Shown here in pieces: positions 34,566 to 45,754 of a stretch of DNA of 64,000 bases. The stretch covers positions 5,676,501-5,740,500 of the forward strand of contig NC_030811.1 in NCBI RefSeq assembly GCF_001704415.2. The letters run 5' to 3'. A program made the position numbers and the translations under genes. The DNA comes from Capra hircus (taxonomy: Eukaryota > Chordata > Mammalia > Artiodactyla > Bovidae). The notes under the pieces are model-generated. The model ran no database searches, was not told the origin of the DNA, and saw only the letters and a list, made by a program, of their open reading frames with translations. How positions within the stretch are numbered: the first letter of the stretch is position 1; every line of letters starts with the position of its first letter.

Positions 34566-35044
34566 ATAATATTATTTTTAATACCAGTTTCCCCATGTTC
34601 ATTGTCAGCATACACAAATATGACTGACTTTTATGTATTGATCTTGTATCCTGTAACCTTGCTGAACTTATTAGTTCCAGTTTTGGTGTTTTGGCGGTTT
34701 TGTGGGAGGTTTTTAAATTAGTAGATTCCTTGGGACTTTCTATGCAAACAATGATATCATCTGCAAGTAGGGATGGTTTTATTTCTTCCTTTCCAACTTG
34801 TATGTATTTTATTTTTTCTTGCCTTATTGTAGTGGCTGGAACTTCCGGTTCTGTGTTGAATAAGAGCAGTGGGAAAGCAGACATCCTTGTCTTGTTCTGA
34901 ACTTAGAGAGGAAGCATTCAGTCTTTTGCTGTTACGCATGACACAGCGAAGGGTTTTTACCACCTCATACAAAATTATTTTTATTTTCTGCCCCCCCCCG
35001 CCATTTTTTAAGGCAAAGATTAAGACTAATAAGAGATTGGTAGG

Positions 35045-35180
35045 ACATAGGGGGATCCAGTGGTTAAGACATCATGCTTCCAATGCAGGGGGTATAGGTT
35101 CAATTCCTGGTCAGGGAACTAAGATCCCACATGCTACAGGGTGTGGCAAAAAAAAAAAAAATAAAAAAATAAAATAAAGA
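35045..35180 (+). mobile_element. CHR-type SINE, sense
   Basis: GGGGGATCCAGTGGTTAAGA, TAGGTTCAATTCCTGGTCAG box B, and the A-run tail at 35149-35178. Confidence 0.86.
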
Positions 35181-35789
35181 CTTAAATTGGCCCAACTTGA
35201 GATGACAGAGCAAAAAGAAGGCATAAAGATGTGAGTACTTCCTCCTCCAGGCTAGGCTTGCAATAATGACAGAACCAAGTTCCTTGGGGGGTCTGGGGGT
35301 GGAGCCTTAATCAGCATGGGCGAGCTAATCTCTTTATCACGGTGCTTGCACTCTGCAGTGAGCTAAGGGCCCTGCACCTGGGGTAGTCATTGCCTATAAC
35401 ACAGGAGAGGGGTGCCTGTCGCCTATCTGGCTACCCTGCTCTTCCAGGAAGCTCTCGGCTGCCAAGCCTTGCCGACTGCCAACCTGAGCTGGCGATCGGA
35501 GAGTCTCAGATACCCAGATCCAGGTAAGAGAAGTGGCCAGAGCCAGATTTAGAATTGTATGTACTTTTTGGCACTGGCTCCCCAAAGAAGAGACCGAGCT
35601 ATGAAGAGAGGAAGCAAGAGTTTCATGGCCGGGTAAAACTGTCAGCAACACAGTGCATCTACAGTACGTGTATTTCAGGGAACAAAAATTTTAATAGGGG
35701 AAAAAGGGATGGGCTTTTTTGTTGTCTCCGACTCCTCGCGACCTCACGGACTGCATGCAGGACGCCGGGCTAAAATTTAAAAGAAAACC
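35181..35789. other. Proximal 5' flank of the CpG-island promoter
   Basis: Non-repetitive DNA except for a degenerate Bov-A scrap at about 35722-35764 (GTCTCCGACTCCTCGCGACC, GGACTGCATGCAGGACGCC) that stops where CpG density rises. No exon is called. Confidence 0.5.
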
Positions 35790-36626
35790 AAGCAAGCACG
35801 CCCTCATTCACACCGCCCTCCGCCCCCGTCTGCGATGCCATCTCCCCTGGGGTCTTGCAGCCTCCATCCCCCTCTCCCGGGCACGTCGCCCAGCCCGCCG
35901 CACCTCTACCTGGCCCCGCACCCCTCGGGCCCCACCCCCGGCCGGCCAAGACACCTGCACAGGTTAAACCTGCGGGGATGCGCTTCCGTGGGTGGCGGGG
36001 GGAAGATGAGCGGGTGTGAGCGAGGCAGGGAGAGGACGGGCAGAGGATGAGAAGACCGGCCTCCGCGAAAGGCGGGTCGGCGGCCCCGGCGGCCGGAGGG
36101 GGACGCCCCCGCCGCCCTGGCGCGGACCAGCCCCGGCTCCCCGGGGTCCTCTTCCCACGGTTCCCTCTCGCCGGTCGGTACCAAAGCGCGGGGCCCGGAG
36201 GGGGCGGGGAGCCGAAGCGGGCAGTTCTACTCGGGATGCGGGGGCGGCAGGTCAGGCCGCGGCCGCCCTGGAACGGAGAGGGGGGAATGGGCCGCGCAGC
36301 CGGTTCCCGGCCGGGCCGCGCGAGCTGGGCAGCGCCGTGCCACCACCGACCCACCACGGTCCTGCCAGGCGCGTGGGAGGCCGCCTCCTCGCGGCGATCC
36401 GGCGCCGAGAGAGGCCGGAGCGCCAGGCGGGGCAGCAGAGCCCACCCCCAGCCCCGCGGCCCCGCCCCCACCCACCCACTCCCGCCAACCCAGGCCCCGC
36501 CCCCGCGCCCCCGCAGCAGTACCACCGTCCTGCGGCCCCCCGCGACCCACCCCCGCCCCCTGCCATGCCCCCGCCCCTGCCCATGCGGTCTAGGCCCAGC
36601 CTCCGCGCCCTGCCGTTGTGCTGCGG

Positions 36627-36670
36627 ACACCGCGGCTCCGACCCCCGCGGCTCCGACCCCCGCGGCTCCG
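36627..36670. repeat. PRKAG2: 15-bp GC-rich tandem repeat in the CpG island
   Basis: CGCGGCTCCGACCCC occurs about 2.7 times in a row. All C-runs are on the + strand. Confidence 0.88.
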
Positions 36671-36672
36671 GG

Positions 36673-36785
36673 CCCCGCCCTCCACCCCCGCGCCCCGCCC
36701 TCCACCCCCGCGCCCCGCCCTCCACCCCCGCGCCCCGCCCTCCACCCCGCGCCCCGCCCTCCACCCCCGCCCCCGCGCCTCCCCC
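36673..36785. repeat. PRKAG2: 20-bp C-rich minisatellite in the CpG island
   Basis: About five units of GCCCTCCACCCCCGCGCCCC, the later ones with single-base losses. The complementary strand carries closely spaced G-runs with G-quadruplex potential. It lies 330-480 bases upstream of the short-isoform ATG. Confidence 0.93.
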
Positions 36786-37084
36786 TTAACCCCGCCCCGT
36801 GCGGCCCGCCCCCGCTGCTGTACGGCGGCCCTGCGGCCCCCGCGTCCGGGCCTCGCGGCCCGGCCCCGCCCCTGCGGCCCCGCCTCCGTGGTACCGCGGC
36901 CCTGCGGCCGGGCCCAGCCCCGGGCCCCGCCTCTGCGGCTCAGGCCCCGCCCCCCGCGGCCCCGCCGCCGTACCGCGGCCCTGCGGCCCCCCGCGGCCCC
37001 GCCGCGCCCCAGTCTCCCCGCACCCCCGCCCTCCGCCCCCGCGCGCCCCCGCCCGCGCGGCCGGGGACGAGCGCCGCCGAGCGC

Positions 37085-37186
37085 ATGCTGATCCGTGTCG
37101 TCCTCCTCCTCCTCAGGCGGCGCTGGCGGCGGCCCCGGGACCCGCGGAAGCCGGCATGCTGGAGAAATTCGAGTTGGAAGAAGAAG
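37085..37186 (+). other. PRKAG2: Possible upstream ORF overlapping the PRKAG2 short-isoform start
   Basis: An ATG at 37085 lies 71 bases before the main ATG in a different frame, with a poor initiation context (C at -3, C at +4). After splicing to the exon at 57336 the frame runs 12 more codons and stops at TGA 57372-57374, giving 46 codons. It matters only for transcripts that start upstream of 37085 and are not spliced at 37116; long-isoform mRNA would exclude this ATG. Confidence 0.5.
37117..37186 (+). CDS. PRKAG2: PRKAG2 exon: internal exon of long isoform, first coding exon of short isoform
   Basis: PRKAG2 is the gamma-2 subunit of AMP-activated protein kinase; it binds AMP/ADP/ATP through CBS domains and sets kinase activity in the cytosol and nucleus. 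The exon follows a pyrimidine-rich acceptor (CGTCCTCCTCCTCCTCAG, AG at 37115-37116) and ends at donor GAAG|GTGAGTG (37187). It reads [13 protein letters not shown], then MLEKFELEEE plus one base, so it ends in phase 1. The human protein as I recall it has [22 protein letters not shown] here, so upstream codons and start are conserved with a few conservative changes. The short-isoform ATG is 37156-37158 with G at -3. In this frame a TAA lies at 36787 and no other ATG intervenes, so the short form must start at MLEK unless a non-AUG codon is used. The long-isoform exons further upstream were not found in this window. Confidence 0.95.
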
Positions 37187-38702
37187 GTGAGTGCCCCCAA
37201 CCCCCCCGCCGACCACCTCCCGCCGCTGGATCGCGCCTCCTCCGGGGGCCGAGAGAGGCCGGGTCGCGAGGACAGCCGGGTCTCCGCCCCGGAGGCCGCG
37301 GGTCCCCGCCGCCCACCGCCCGTCCAGCCGCGGCGGGGGCCAGTGAGGGAGACGCGGGGCCGACGGAGCACGTCTGCGGCGGCCGCGGTGCCTCTCGGCG
37401 GCGTAATCGAGCTGGCTCCAAGGGGAGCCCGCAGCCCGGCCCTCGGCACGGATGGTCGGTCCTTTTGTCCTTACGAGCTGGACTCGGCTGAGAGCAAGGT
37501 GACATGCAGTCATGATTGTTTGTAATGCCACGGTACGTGAGGAAGTCGCCCCCAAATTATGTGTATGGTCCGTACCTTTAAATAACACACACGGCTTCCC
37601 TATCTGTACTTGTGAAAATACCACCAGCAGGGTGTGTCTTCTTGTCTTAATAGGGAAAGTTCAATAGGAAAACCGGAGGCGGCTCAGCGAATGGGGTCTG
37701 AGTTCAGGTGACCCTGTCATTCCATCGTTTCTGTCGCCTCTTCTCTCACTTTTTCATCTTCCTGGCCCCTTTTCCCCTTTCTTCTTCTTACTTGGATGTT
37801 ATTTCGAAGCTGTGAAAATGTGAGGGGATGGGTTTTTTTTTTTCCTTTGGCAATAATGAATATTTAACATGGAATATGGTTAGTTCTTACCTGAATCTTA
37901 TTTTGAAACTGAAAATTTGAAGGGGATGCTCTTGTTCTTTGGTAAAATTAGTTTTTAAAATGGAATATGATGAGCTCAGAGTTGAAAAAGAACTTTGTAT
38001 AGGATGTTGGACAATTTGAGGAATGTAAAAGACCTCCACCCTGCCTTATGTTCTTACATTATTCATTTAGTGACTTCTCTTTTTTTCCAAGAGTATTGAT
38101 GGAATAAAGCTCTGGGAACAAAGCATGTGCCATGTGGATGCTGTGCCTTGTGCCAACTTTAACACTTCCGTTCATTTACAGTCAGGCAATTACTTAAATA
38201 AGCATGCTCAGCCAATATGAGAACGTTCAGTCGACAGTATTAGGCCAGGGCCTAATTTTTTAGGCCTTCCTTTTTTTTTACCTTTTAGAGTTCCGGCATT
38301 TCACAGCCTTGTTAGCCGGAAGGTAATGTATTCATAGTAATTATCATCAAAAGTCTGCAGCCATATTTACTATTAACAAGCAGTTACATGATACATTTCA
38401 GAATTTTACTGGGACTTAATTTTCATTCTGTCTTACTGAAAAATAGTCCAGTGTCTTAAGTCAAATCCACCTCAGTATTCCTCAGTTTTATTGCACTGCA
38501 GGTCAAATTTTGGGCATTGTCCAAAGGCCCCCCCCACCCCCACCCCCCGCTTCCATTAAGATTTTGAATGTCGAAATCATAAGAGTTTTCTTTGTCCCTG
38601 ACTTTAGTAACTGGGAATCCATTACGTTTTCATCGTTTTGTAATTTACATGGGGGCAAAAGGAAAGGAGAGTAGATGCTATTAGAGAGGTGCTTATAGTT
38701 AG
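37187..38702. other. PRKAG2: PRKAG2 intron, proximal part
   Basis: The first 300 bases are still CpG-island sequence. The rest has no clear transposon. A C-rich tract (C8ACCCCCACCCCCC) lies at 38528-38548. No exon found. Confidence 0.7.
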
Positions 38703-38912
38703 GGGCTTCCCAGGTGGTTCACTGGTAAAGAACCTGCCTGCCAATACAGGATATCTGGGTTCAATCTCTGAGTTGGGATGATCCTCTGGAGGAGGAAATG
38801 GCAACCCACTCCAGTATTCTTGCTGAGATAATCCCACAGACAGAGGAGCCTGGTGTGCTGTAGTCCATAGGGTTCTCAAAGAGACTGATCACCTGAGCAC
38901 ACACACACCCCC
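38703..38912 (+). mobile_element. Bov-tA SINE, sense, with TSD
   Basis: GGGCTTCCCAGGTGGTTCAC head, body, CACACACACA tail. ATAGTTA occurs immediately before it and after its tail (38917-38925), a probable target-site duplication. Confidence 0.93.
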
Positions 38913-38924
38913 ACATAGTTATTG

Positions 38925-39145
38925 TTAAGAGCACAAGCCCAGCTTCAGATCCATATCTTAACTTACTAAGCTGTGTGACCTTGGGGCAAGTTACTTAACT
39001 TCCCTGTACCTTAGTTTTCCCATTCATAAGGAGCTAATATCAGAGTGTTTTGATGATTAAATGAGATAGTCCATATAATGCTATTTAGTACACTGTAAAT
39101 CCACAGTAAGCACTGTGTAAATGTAGCTGTTAATTTTCAGCACCA
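38925..39145 (+). mobile_element. MIR SINE, sense, nearly full length
   Basis: TAAGAGCACAAGCCCAGCTT, GCTGTGTGACCTTGGGGCAA GTTACTTAACTTCCCTGTAC, TTAAATGAGATAGTCCATAT and AGTAAGCACTGTGTAAATGT follow the MIR consensus in order. Confidence 0.9.
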
Positions 39146-40727
39146 TTTACTATTGTACTGAACTCGTGGACTTTGTAAGTTTTTATCAATGAATCTTTCT
39201 TAGAGATTCTTCTCAACACAGGTTAGGTTTTTTTCCTTTACTTGAGATTTATTAATTATGTTACATTTTTCAAAGCAGATATATAAGCCTTTTCTCTTTA
39301 GCATTGTTTCTGCCAATGGAGTGAATGTAAAATGTTAAACCTAAGCATCTAAGGAAAGGAATTTCCCATTTTCACCCATCTGCTTTTATCTATATTGCTG
39401 TCATTACTTTAAAGCATGCTGAATCCCACAAATAACCCTGTCAAACTTTTCTGGATTCTTAAGGAGGCAAAATGTTAAATAGCAGTTTCTTGGAAGCTGT
39501 CAGCCAAGCTGGAAGGGAAAGTGTTGGCGTGCTAGTCTCAAATGCTGCTTTGTTTCTTTTGAACTTCAGATTGCTTATTCATCCAAAATACAGAAAAATT
39601 GAATATCAAGCAGAATCTTACGTTTATATGGGGGAACAGTGAGTCCTAACAGACATTACACCTTTTAAGTATCCTGTGAGCTGACTTGTTAGCAGCCTAC
39701 ATAATACATGGCTATTGAGTAGATCCTCATTTCATCTTCCAGCTCCCTTCTTATTCACCTAATGTCCTCCTTCGTGCATTGTGATCTGGAGGCTTTCCTT
39801 AGATGGAGATACATTTGGGATACACGGAGACACTTGATTACTAGTGTTTTTGTTACCAGGTGTTTTTCTCTTTCCTAATAGATTATAACAGATACTCTGT
39901 TAGAAACAAAATTGGCAGCATTAGTGAAGCTGGAGTCATCTCTTAAAATATTCTTTGCCTCTGGGAAAAAAGAATAAATTGGATCTCAGTCTCCCCTGTG
40001 TTGTTGTTCAGGTCCTCCTTTGCCTGGGTTCTGACCCCAGCTGCCCACCCATTTCTTACTCTCATGCCCTGACAGAGAGACCTTTCCAGAGCATGAATTG
40101 ACAGCGCCATTCCTTTACAGGAAAAATCTTTACCACTTTTCTGTGTCTATATATAGAATACACGCAGACTTTTCATCTGCAGCCTCCCCGCCTCTTCCCA
40201 GCCATGCACACGAGAGACTAGAGAGCTTGCTTTCTGTGCATGAGAGAGCTTATCAGAAGGCAGATTTGAGTTCTCTGATTCAGGGAGTAGGGGGTGGGCC
40301 TGGGAGTCTGCATTTCTGCCAAGCTCCCAAGTGCGGCTGTTGCTGCCTCACACATGGAGTCATCAGGCTGTAGAACCAGCCTCAGCAATCTTGTTCTGTC
40401 AAAAACTAGATGGTCTCCGTCTCGGTCACAACAACTCAGCCCGCCCGGACCGCCGCAGAGCAGCAATGCAGTCCCACTGGCAGGGCTGGCATTCCAGCCA
40501 AACTTTGTTTACAGAAAGAGGCCAGGTTGGGCCCACAAGCAGAGTTGACCAGCCCCCTGTTCTGTGACTCCTCGCGGTCCCAGTGACTCAGGGTTTACAT
40601 CCTTTGGAGGGTGAGGCCTTCTCTCGCTATGTCCTCCAGCTGCCAGCGTTACCACTGTGTACATCCTGTCTCATGCCGCCACCATCACAGCTCAGCCAAG
40701 GTCTCACCCTCTGAGTCCCTCCCAAAG
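39146..40727. other. PRKAG2: PRKAG2 intron, repeat-poor
   Basis: 1.6 kb without an obvious transposon. Short open frames at 40098-40567 on both strands have no recognisable domain. Confidence 0.5.
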
Positions 40728-40950
40728 CCCTGTGCGTGCGTGCTTAGTCACTCAGTTGTGTCCCAACTCTTTGCAACCCCATGGACTATAACCCACCAGG
40801 CTCTCCTGTCCATGGGATTCTCCAGGCAGGAGTATTGGAGAGGGTAGCCATTCCCTTCTCCAGGGGATATTCCCAGCCCAGGGAAATCGAACCCAGGTCT
40901 CCTGCATTGCAGGCGGATTCTTTGCTGTCTGAGCCACCAGGGAAAACCAG
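40728..40950 (-). mobile_element. Bov-tA SINE, antisense
   Basis: GTGCGTGCGTGCTTAGTCAC start, body, and the tRNA head GTCTGAGCCACCAGGGAAAA CC. AGCCCT occurs on both flanks, a possible short duplication. Confidence 0.94.
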
Positions 40951-41284
40951 AGCCCTTCTGTACTTCACAATCCCGCCTCCCCTTCCCAGCTCATGACACA
41001 GTGGTGCACCGTGGGTGCTCAGCAGTATTCTGGTGACTACACCCAGGGTTTATGGTTCCTTTATGGGAGCAATGGGAGGATGGGATGATTCAGGATCTGC
41101 AAAGTGCTGAGAGCGGCGCTTAGCGCTCAGCAGTTACATTATGTGTTCGCTTTTCAAATGTTTTATTGCATCAGTCATACCTGTTTGTTTTTATCAAGGT
41201 TAACTGTCTAGAACTTATTTAACAAGACCAAGCACCGCCATAAGCACCTGAACACAGCCCTCGAATGCTTTCTCCAGTAAATGA
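40951..41284. other. PRKAG2: PRKAG2 intron, nothing recognised
   Basis: No gene or repeat assigned. Confidence 0.45.
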
Positions 41285-41577
41285 TGTCATTGTTCAGTGG
41301 CTCAGTCATGTCCAACTCTTTGCGACCCCATGGACTGCAGCACACCAGGCTTCCCTGTCCTTCACCATCTCCCAGAGCTTGCCCAAACTCATGTCCGTTG
41401 AGTCGGTGATGCCATCCAACCATCCCATCCTCTGTCGTCTCCTTCTCCTCCTGCCTTCAATCTTTCCCATCTTCGGGGTCTTTTCCAATAAATCAGCTCT
41501 TTGAATCAGGTGGCCAGAGTATAGGAGCTTCAGCTTCAGCAGCAGTCCTTCCAATGAATATTCAGGGTTGAGATTAT
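41285..41577 (-). mobile_element. BovB LINE 3' end, antisense
   Basis: TGTTCAGTGGCTCAGTCATG, CCATCCAACCATCCCATCCT and CAGTCCTTCCAATGAATATT CAGGGTTGA, where it is 5'-truncated. Confidence 0.94.
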
Positions 41578-43299
41578 CCATGATTAACAAACCTATGATT
41601 CTGGCACCATGTCAAGAATGTTACAGCCCCTGGAAACTATCTGTGTTATCTCCTCACCCTCTTCTCACCGTTCCAGCTGTCACGGCCTCTCCAGTTATTT
41701 CAGGCTTTGAGTAGCTCACCGTGTGGGTTCATCCCACCGTCTCACTTCTGTCCACTCACCTCTCCCATGTTCCCTTACTGTCTGCTGCTTCCTTCGCAGT
41801 CCTCTCTCTGAGCTATTCCTTCTTCACCTGCAAGGAATTCCTCAAAGGATAGTCTTTTCAGGACTTGCCTCCAAACTCATTTTCCTAGCAAGATTGATCA
41901 ACATAGCCTGCACGGTGAAAACTAGTTAAGAAGTGGATGGGGAAAGTAAAAGCGAGAGGGAAAGTACTATTTTTCAGTCAGGAGTCTGGTAACCTGAGGC
42001 CCCATTCTGTAATGAGGCAGCTGTGGTCTTGGATGATCCTAGTCTCTCCAGGTGTTGTTTGTCTTGTTGTTATTGTCGCTGCTGTGGGTTTTCTCTGTAG
42101 AATGAAGCCCAGCACTTGGCAAACATGTGCTTTTCCTTCTAGCCTGAAAATATGACCCAGAACGACCAGCAGCTACTCTACAGAAACCAGAAATGTACAT
42201 TCAGTCAAACTCGCTCATTCTCAACGGGAGGATGTTGCTGTGATGAGGATGTTGCTGTGATGTGAGCAGAGATTGGTTCTTGTTGGGGGACAAAAAAATT
42301 TTAGGTACCATAGTGGTTTCTGGCTCTCCAAAGGGCCCCTGAATGGATAGACAGTGTGTTTGCAGTATTCAAGTTTCATGGGGGTAGGACAGTAAAGGGG
42401 AGGGGCACCTGTGGATAACGAGAAACACTGCTCTTTCTTAGGAAGAACATCCTCCTGTGCATTTATATCCCTTCATCACTTAGCCTTGATAGCAGATCAC
42501 CCAGGAGGCTCGGCTGTGTCCACTTGGTTCACTGACTGGTGTGAAGGGTGCTGACCTCTGGTGGTGACAGGCCGATGATCACAGCTCGGTCACTGGCCAA
42601 TCGCCTCGTAGTATTGGAAGGCTCTGATGACCTGCCATCCAGACTCTGCCCTTCCCTACTGAGACTGCAACTTACCTTCCGCAGGAGAGTGACTGTGTCT
42701 TGATTATAAAAATAGTGAAATATTCACAGTGAAACATTTTCTTTCCTGGCTGGCCCCATATTTGAAAGTTTGCCATATTTAATAGATTTTAGGTGTACAT
42801 TTTAAAGTCTCTGAAGTCAGGCTATAACGTCACATTTGATGGTATCTTAGATTTGATGAGGTAGAAGAGCAGAGGTTTTGTTATCTGAAATGTTAAGACC
42901 CACCCCCCCCATCCTTTAAACAAGAGGGGAGTTCACAGCAGGGTTTGGGGATCTGAAAGCAGGACCAGCCACTGGGCTTCACAAGTAACCGAGGAATCAC
43001 CAGGAGCCGAGGTGGGGCTGAGTCATCTCCGGGATGAAAGGATCGCCATGACCTTCCCTCTCAGGACTGGCTCTGTCTGCTCTGTGGTGGGCGCCTGGCA
43101 GCCCCAGCCAATAGCTGGCCGGAGTCCAGGCCGGTGAGTCAGACCGTGTGCTCGCTGGCCGGGTGGCTCCATCCTACAGCTCTGCAGTGGGGGCGGAAGA
43201 ACCCTTGTGAAGTTGTCGTACCAGGACCCCGGGGACTTTCCATCTTACCTGTGAAATGAAAAGTGGAAGAACCTTTGTGTCCTTTTTCTGGTTTATAGT
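41578..43299. other. PRKAG2: PRKAG2 intron, repeat-poor
   Basis: 1.7 kb without a clear transposon. An 18-bp unit (GATGTTGCTGTGATGAG-like) is duplicated at 42229-42264, and a C-run lies at 42903-42910. No exon found. Confidence 0.5.
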
Positions 43300-43500
43300 A
43301 ACTGGTGTGTACTAAGTATATTAAGACACTGTTGTAAATCTTTTACGTTGATCTCATCTAATCCTCAGAGCAACTCTATGAGTTAAATATTTTTATCATC
43401 CCTGTTTTATAGAGGGGGACATTAAGAGGGTTGAGAGGTTAAGTAAGATACCTCAGGGGATGTATCTGAGAAGGTGGGGTCACCAGGTTTCAAACATGGT
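43300..43500 (-). mobile_element. MIR SINE, antisense
   Basis: ATCTCATCTAATCCTCAGAG CAACTCTATGAG, CCCTGTTTTATAGAGGGGGA and GAGAGGTTAAGTAAGATACC follow the reverse MIR consensus. Confidence 0.88.
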
Positions 43501-44407
43501 CGTTAGGCTCACTGCACGGGCTCCGAGCCAGCCTGCATTCCCAACAGGAAGTAGTCCCTTATCCAGAAACCCACTTTCCACACCCTCACCTCCCATCCCT
43601 TCTTCAGCCCCTTTCCGCCTCTCCACCCGAGCTCCCCAAGGTGATCCTTTGTGGCTCCGTTCTGCAAACTCCGCCGGACACTTAGTCCTCTTCTCATTTT
43701 GAGCTCTTAGTAGCCGTCCCCAGAGACAGCCTCCGCCCCCTTCTCCCACGGAACACTCCGGGTGCACTCCTCGTCCCTGTCTCCTCAGTGGTTCTCCTAT
43801 TTTCCCTTTTTTGGTTCTGTTCTGTTTTGTAGTAGCAGGTGGAGTGAGGTCTGACTCACGCAGACATTAGATACGGGACCCAGCTCTGCCCAAAGCCCCC
43901 CTTGTCTTCTCCTCCTGTCCTCTCCCCTAGACAGTCCTACTCACTCCCAGGGCTGTAATTACCCCCTGCCTGTTGCCCAGTGTTCTAATCCCGTGTATTT
44001 AATTACAGGATGCTTTAATAACCGATGACGCTCCCGCAGTTATCTCCAGCCACATCTCTTCTGAGTATCCGGTTGCCTATTGGATGTCTCCACCTGAGGC
44101 ACCACCACCTCTCTCACCCAGCCTCCCGCTCCCCTCTTCTGTTTTCTCCTCCAGCCTGATTGAGTAAATGGGCACCGTGTCCCCCTGGTTTTTTGCTTTG
44201 TATTTTAACAAGAATGATGTTGAGCCCTGCCTCTTTCACCCTCACATCCAAGCGGTCTGTCCTCTCCCCATCACCTCCTGAATCCCTCCCGTATGTCACT
44301 CTGCCATCGTCACCTCTCTGCTGACTGTTAAACAGCCTGATCACCCAGCATGCACTCTGGCCCCCTTCAGTCAACTCCACATGCTGCAGTTAGCGATACT
44401 TTCTGAA
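43501..44407. other. PRKAG2: PRKAG2 intron, nothing recognised
   Basis: Pyrimidine-rich, GC-moderate DNA. Open frames on both strands are not supported. It may include more L2 sequence adjoining the next element. Confidence 0.45.
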
Positions 44408-44745
44408 AACATGTGTCTAATGGCATCATTTCCACGCTTAAAAGCCTTCTCTGGCTTCCTCTGCCTTTAGGCAGGACTCCGGTCTTCTCCCCGTGTTCTC
44501 TGCCCTTCCATTCTGCCTGCCTCACCTCACACCACCCTTCTCCAGGCCTCCTGCGTGTTCCTCAGCTTTGTTCTCTGCGCCTTCTGGACTTCAGGTGGGC
44601 TGTCCCCACTCCCTGGATGGTTCTTCCCTGTCCTCTGAGCCACCCGCTGGCTTTCTTCAGGTCTCAGCCTAAATGTCACTCCCTCAGGAAGAGCAACTTT
44701 CCAGAATCCCCAGACCAGCCTTCACACCTTATGTCATGACCCCAC
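44408..44745 (-). mobile_element. L2 LINE 3' end, antisense
   Basis: CTTCTCTGGCTTCCTCTGCC, TCCAGGCCTCCTGCGTGTTC, CCCTGGATGGTTCTTCCC and TTTCTTCAGGTCTCAGCCTA AATGTCACT match the reverse L2 3' region order. Confidence 0.82.
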
Positions 44746-45316
44746 CTGGTTGACGGGGCTGTTCAGGAGAAATGTGTGTGTTCACGTTTCCTTGCCGTTG
44801 TGTAAGCCCTGTGAGGACAGGGCTGAAAACTTGCTATTTGCCAGGTCTCAGAGATACCATGATAAACAAGACCTCGTTTCAGTAAATAGTTGTCACATAC
44901 GTGAACTCATAGTTTTGGGAGCTTTAACTTTTACTCTGGCATGTGGGCTCAGTGTACTTCAGTGGTTAATGTTATTTCTTATGAGGATATAAAGGCATTT
45001 CTATTAAAGGCAGTGAGGAAGCCCCCTTGCCAAGTTGATGTGTGCTAATCTAAGAGCAGTGACAAGGCAGAGGTGAGATGACCTGGGTGTACCTCCCAGG
45101 TGTGCCGAGACTCCCGCTCCTGAACATGAGATCAGGGTGGACTCTGTCCGGAATAGCTTCAGAGGTAGTCATGGAAACGTGATGACTTACTCACATAAGC
45201 TGGTGTCCCAGGAGAAAGTCTCTTAGATCTTTCTTTTGTGGCTGTGACTGCACTTGTGCTGATGTTAGGGGAGAAGTCCAGCTTCACTCAGATGCTCAAA
45301 GGAGAAAGTCCTTTGG
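44746..45316. other. PRKAG2: PRKAG2 intron, nothing recognised
   Basis: No gene or clear repeat. Confidence 0.45.
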
Positions 45317-45575
45317 TTCAGTTCAGTTCAGTCGCTCAGTCGTGTCTGACTCTTTGCAACCCCATGAATTGCAGCACGCCAGGCCTCCCTGTCCATCACC
45401 AACTCCCGGAGTTCACTCAGTCTCATGTCCATCGAGTCAGTGATGCCATCCAACCATCTCATCCTCTGTTGTCCCCTTCTCCTCCTGCCCCCAATCCCTC
45501 CCAGCATCAGTCTTTTCCAGTGAGTCAACTCTTCGAATGCGGTGGCCAAAGTACTGGAGTTTCAGCTTTAGCATC
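45317..45575 (-). mobile_element. BovB LINE 3' end, antisense
   Basis: GGTTCAGTTCAGTTCAGTCG start, CATCCAACCATCTCATCCTC, and stop at TTCAGCTTTAGCATC. Confidence 0.95.
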
Positions 45576-45754
45576 TATTTGGGAAAGTTTTGGTCAAATT
45601 TTAGTCACATCTTAAATCTTTTCACTTGCTGCCTCTGTCCCAGTTAAAGCTGTTTCCTGTGTATCTGAATTTACGTCACATCACTAAGGTTCTGAACTTT
45701 GTAGTACCTCATTCATGTTATTTTAGGTTATACTTTGGTCATTTGTTTTTTTGT

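Larger units (their letters stand above)
32100..34990 (-). mobile_element. Old L1 3' half, antisense, interrupted by five younger elements
   Basis: L1 segments can be read at 32100-32296, 32516-32610, 32923-32971, 33167-33794, 34006-34362 and 34566-34990 (for example TTTTGATTAGCATTTCCCTA, ATCTTGTATCCTGTAACCTT and ATGATATCATCTGCAAGTAG, all reverse-strand L1 text). The pieces join in order once the Bov-tA, two BovB tails and two CHR SINEs are removed. Confidence 0.88.
35790..37480 (+). promoter_or_regulatory. PRKAG2: CpG island and probable promoter of the short PRKAG2 isoform
   Basis: About 1.7 kb of very GC- and CpG-rich DNA, in sharp contrast with both flanks. It contains many GC-box-like sites (GGGGGCGGGG at about 36203-36212 and numerous CCCCGCCC on the + strand), and I see no convincing TATA box near the coding exon. 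It ends just past an exon holding the MLEK start codon. Known background: PRKAG2 makes a long isoform from a distant promoter and a short isoform that starts at this methionine. I infer that this island drives the short form. The start site cannot be placed by eye. Long open frames on both strands are expected from the scarcity of A/T-rich stop codons. Confidence 0.85.

Noticed and set aside
1..37116. Upstream coding exons of the PRKAG2 long isoform
   Set aside because: I looked for the serine/proline-rich segments expected just before this exon (for example SPTHYAPSK) and found no match; they probably lie beyond the left edge.
35770..37624. Several open frames of 170-492 codons on both strands, rich in Pro, Arg, Ala and Gly
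   Set aside because: They overlap in many frames at once and coincide with the CpG island, where stop codons are rare. Only the short segment [16 protein letters not shown] at 37117-37186 matches a known protein, and it is bounded by splice sites.
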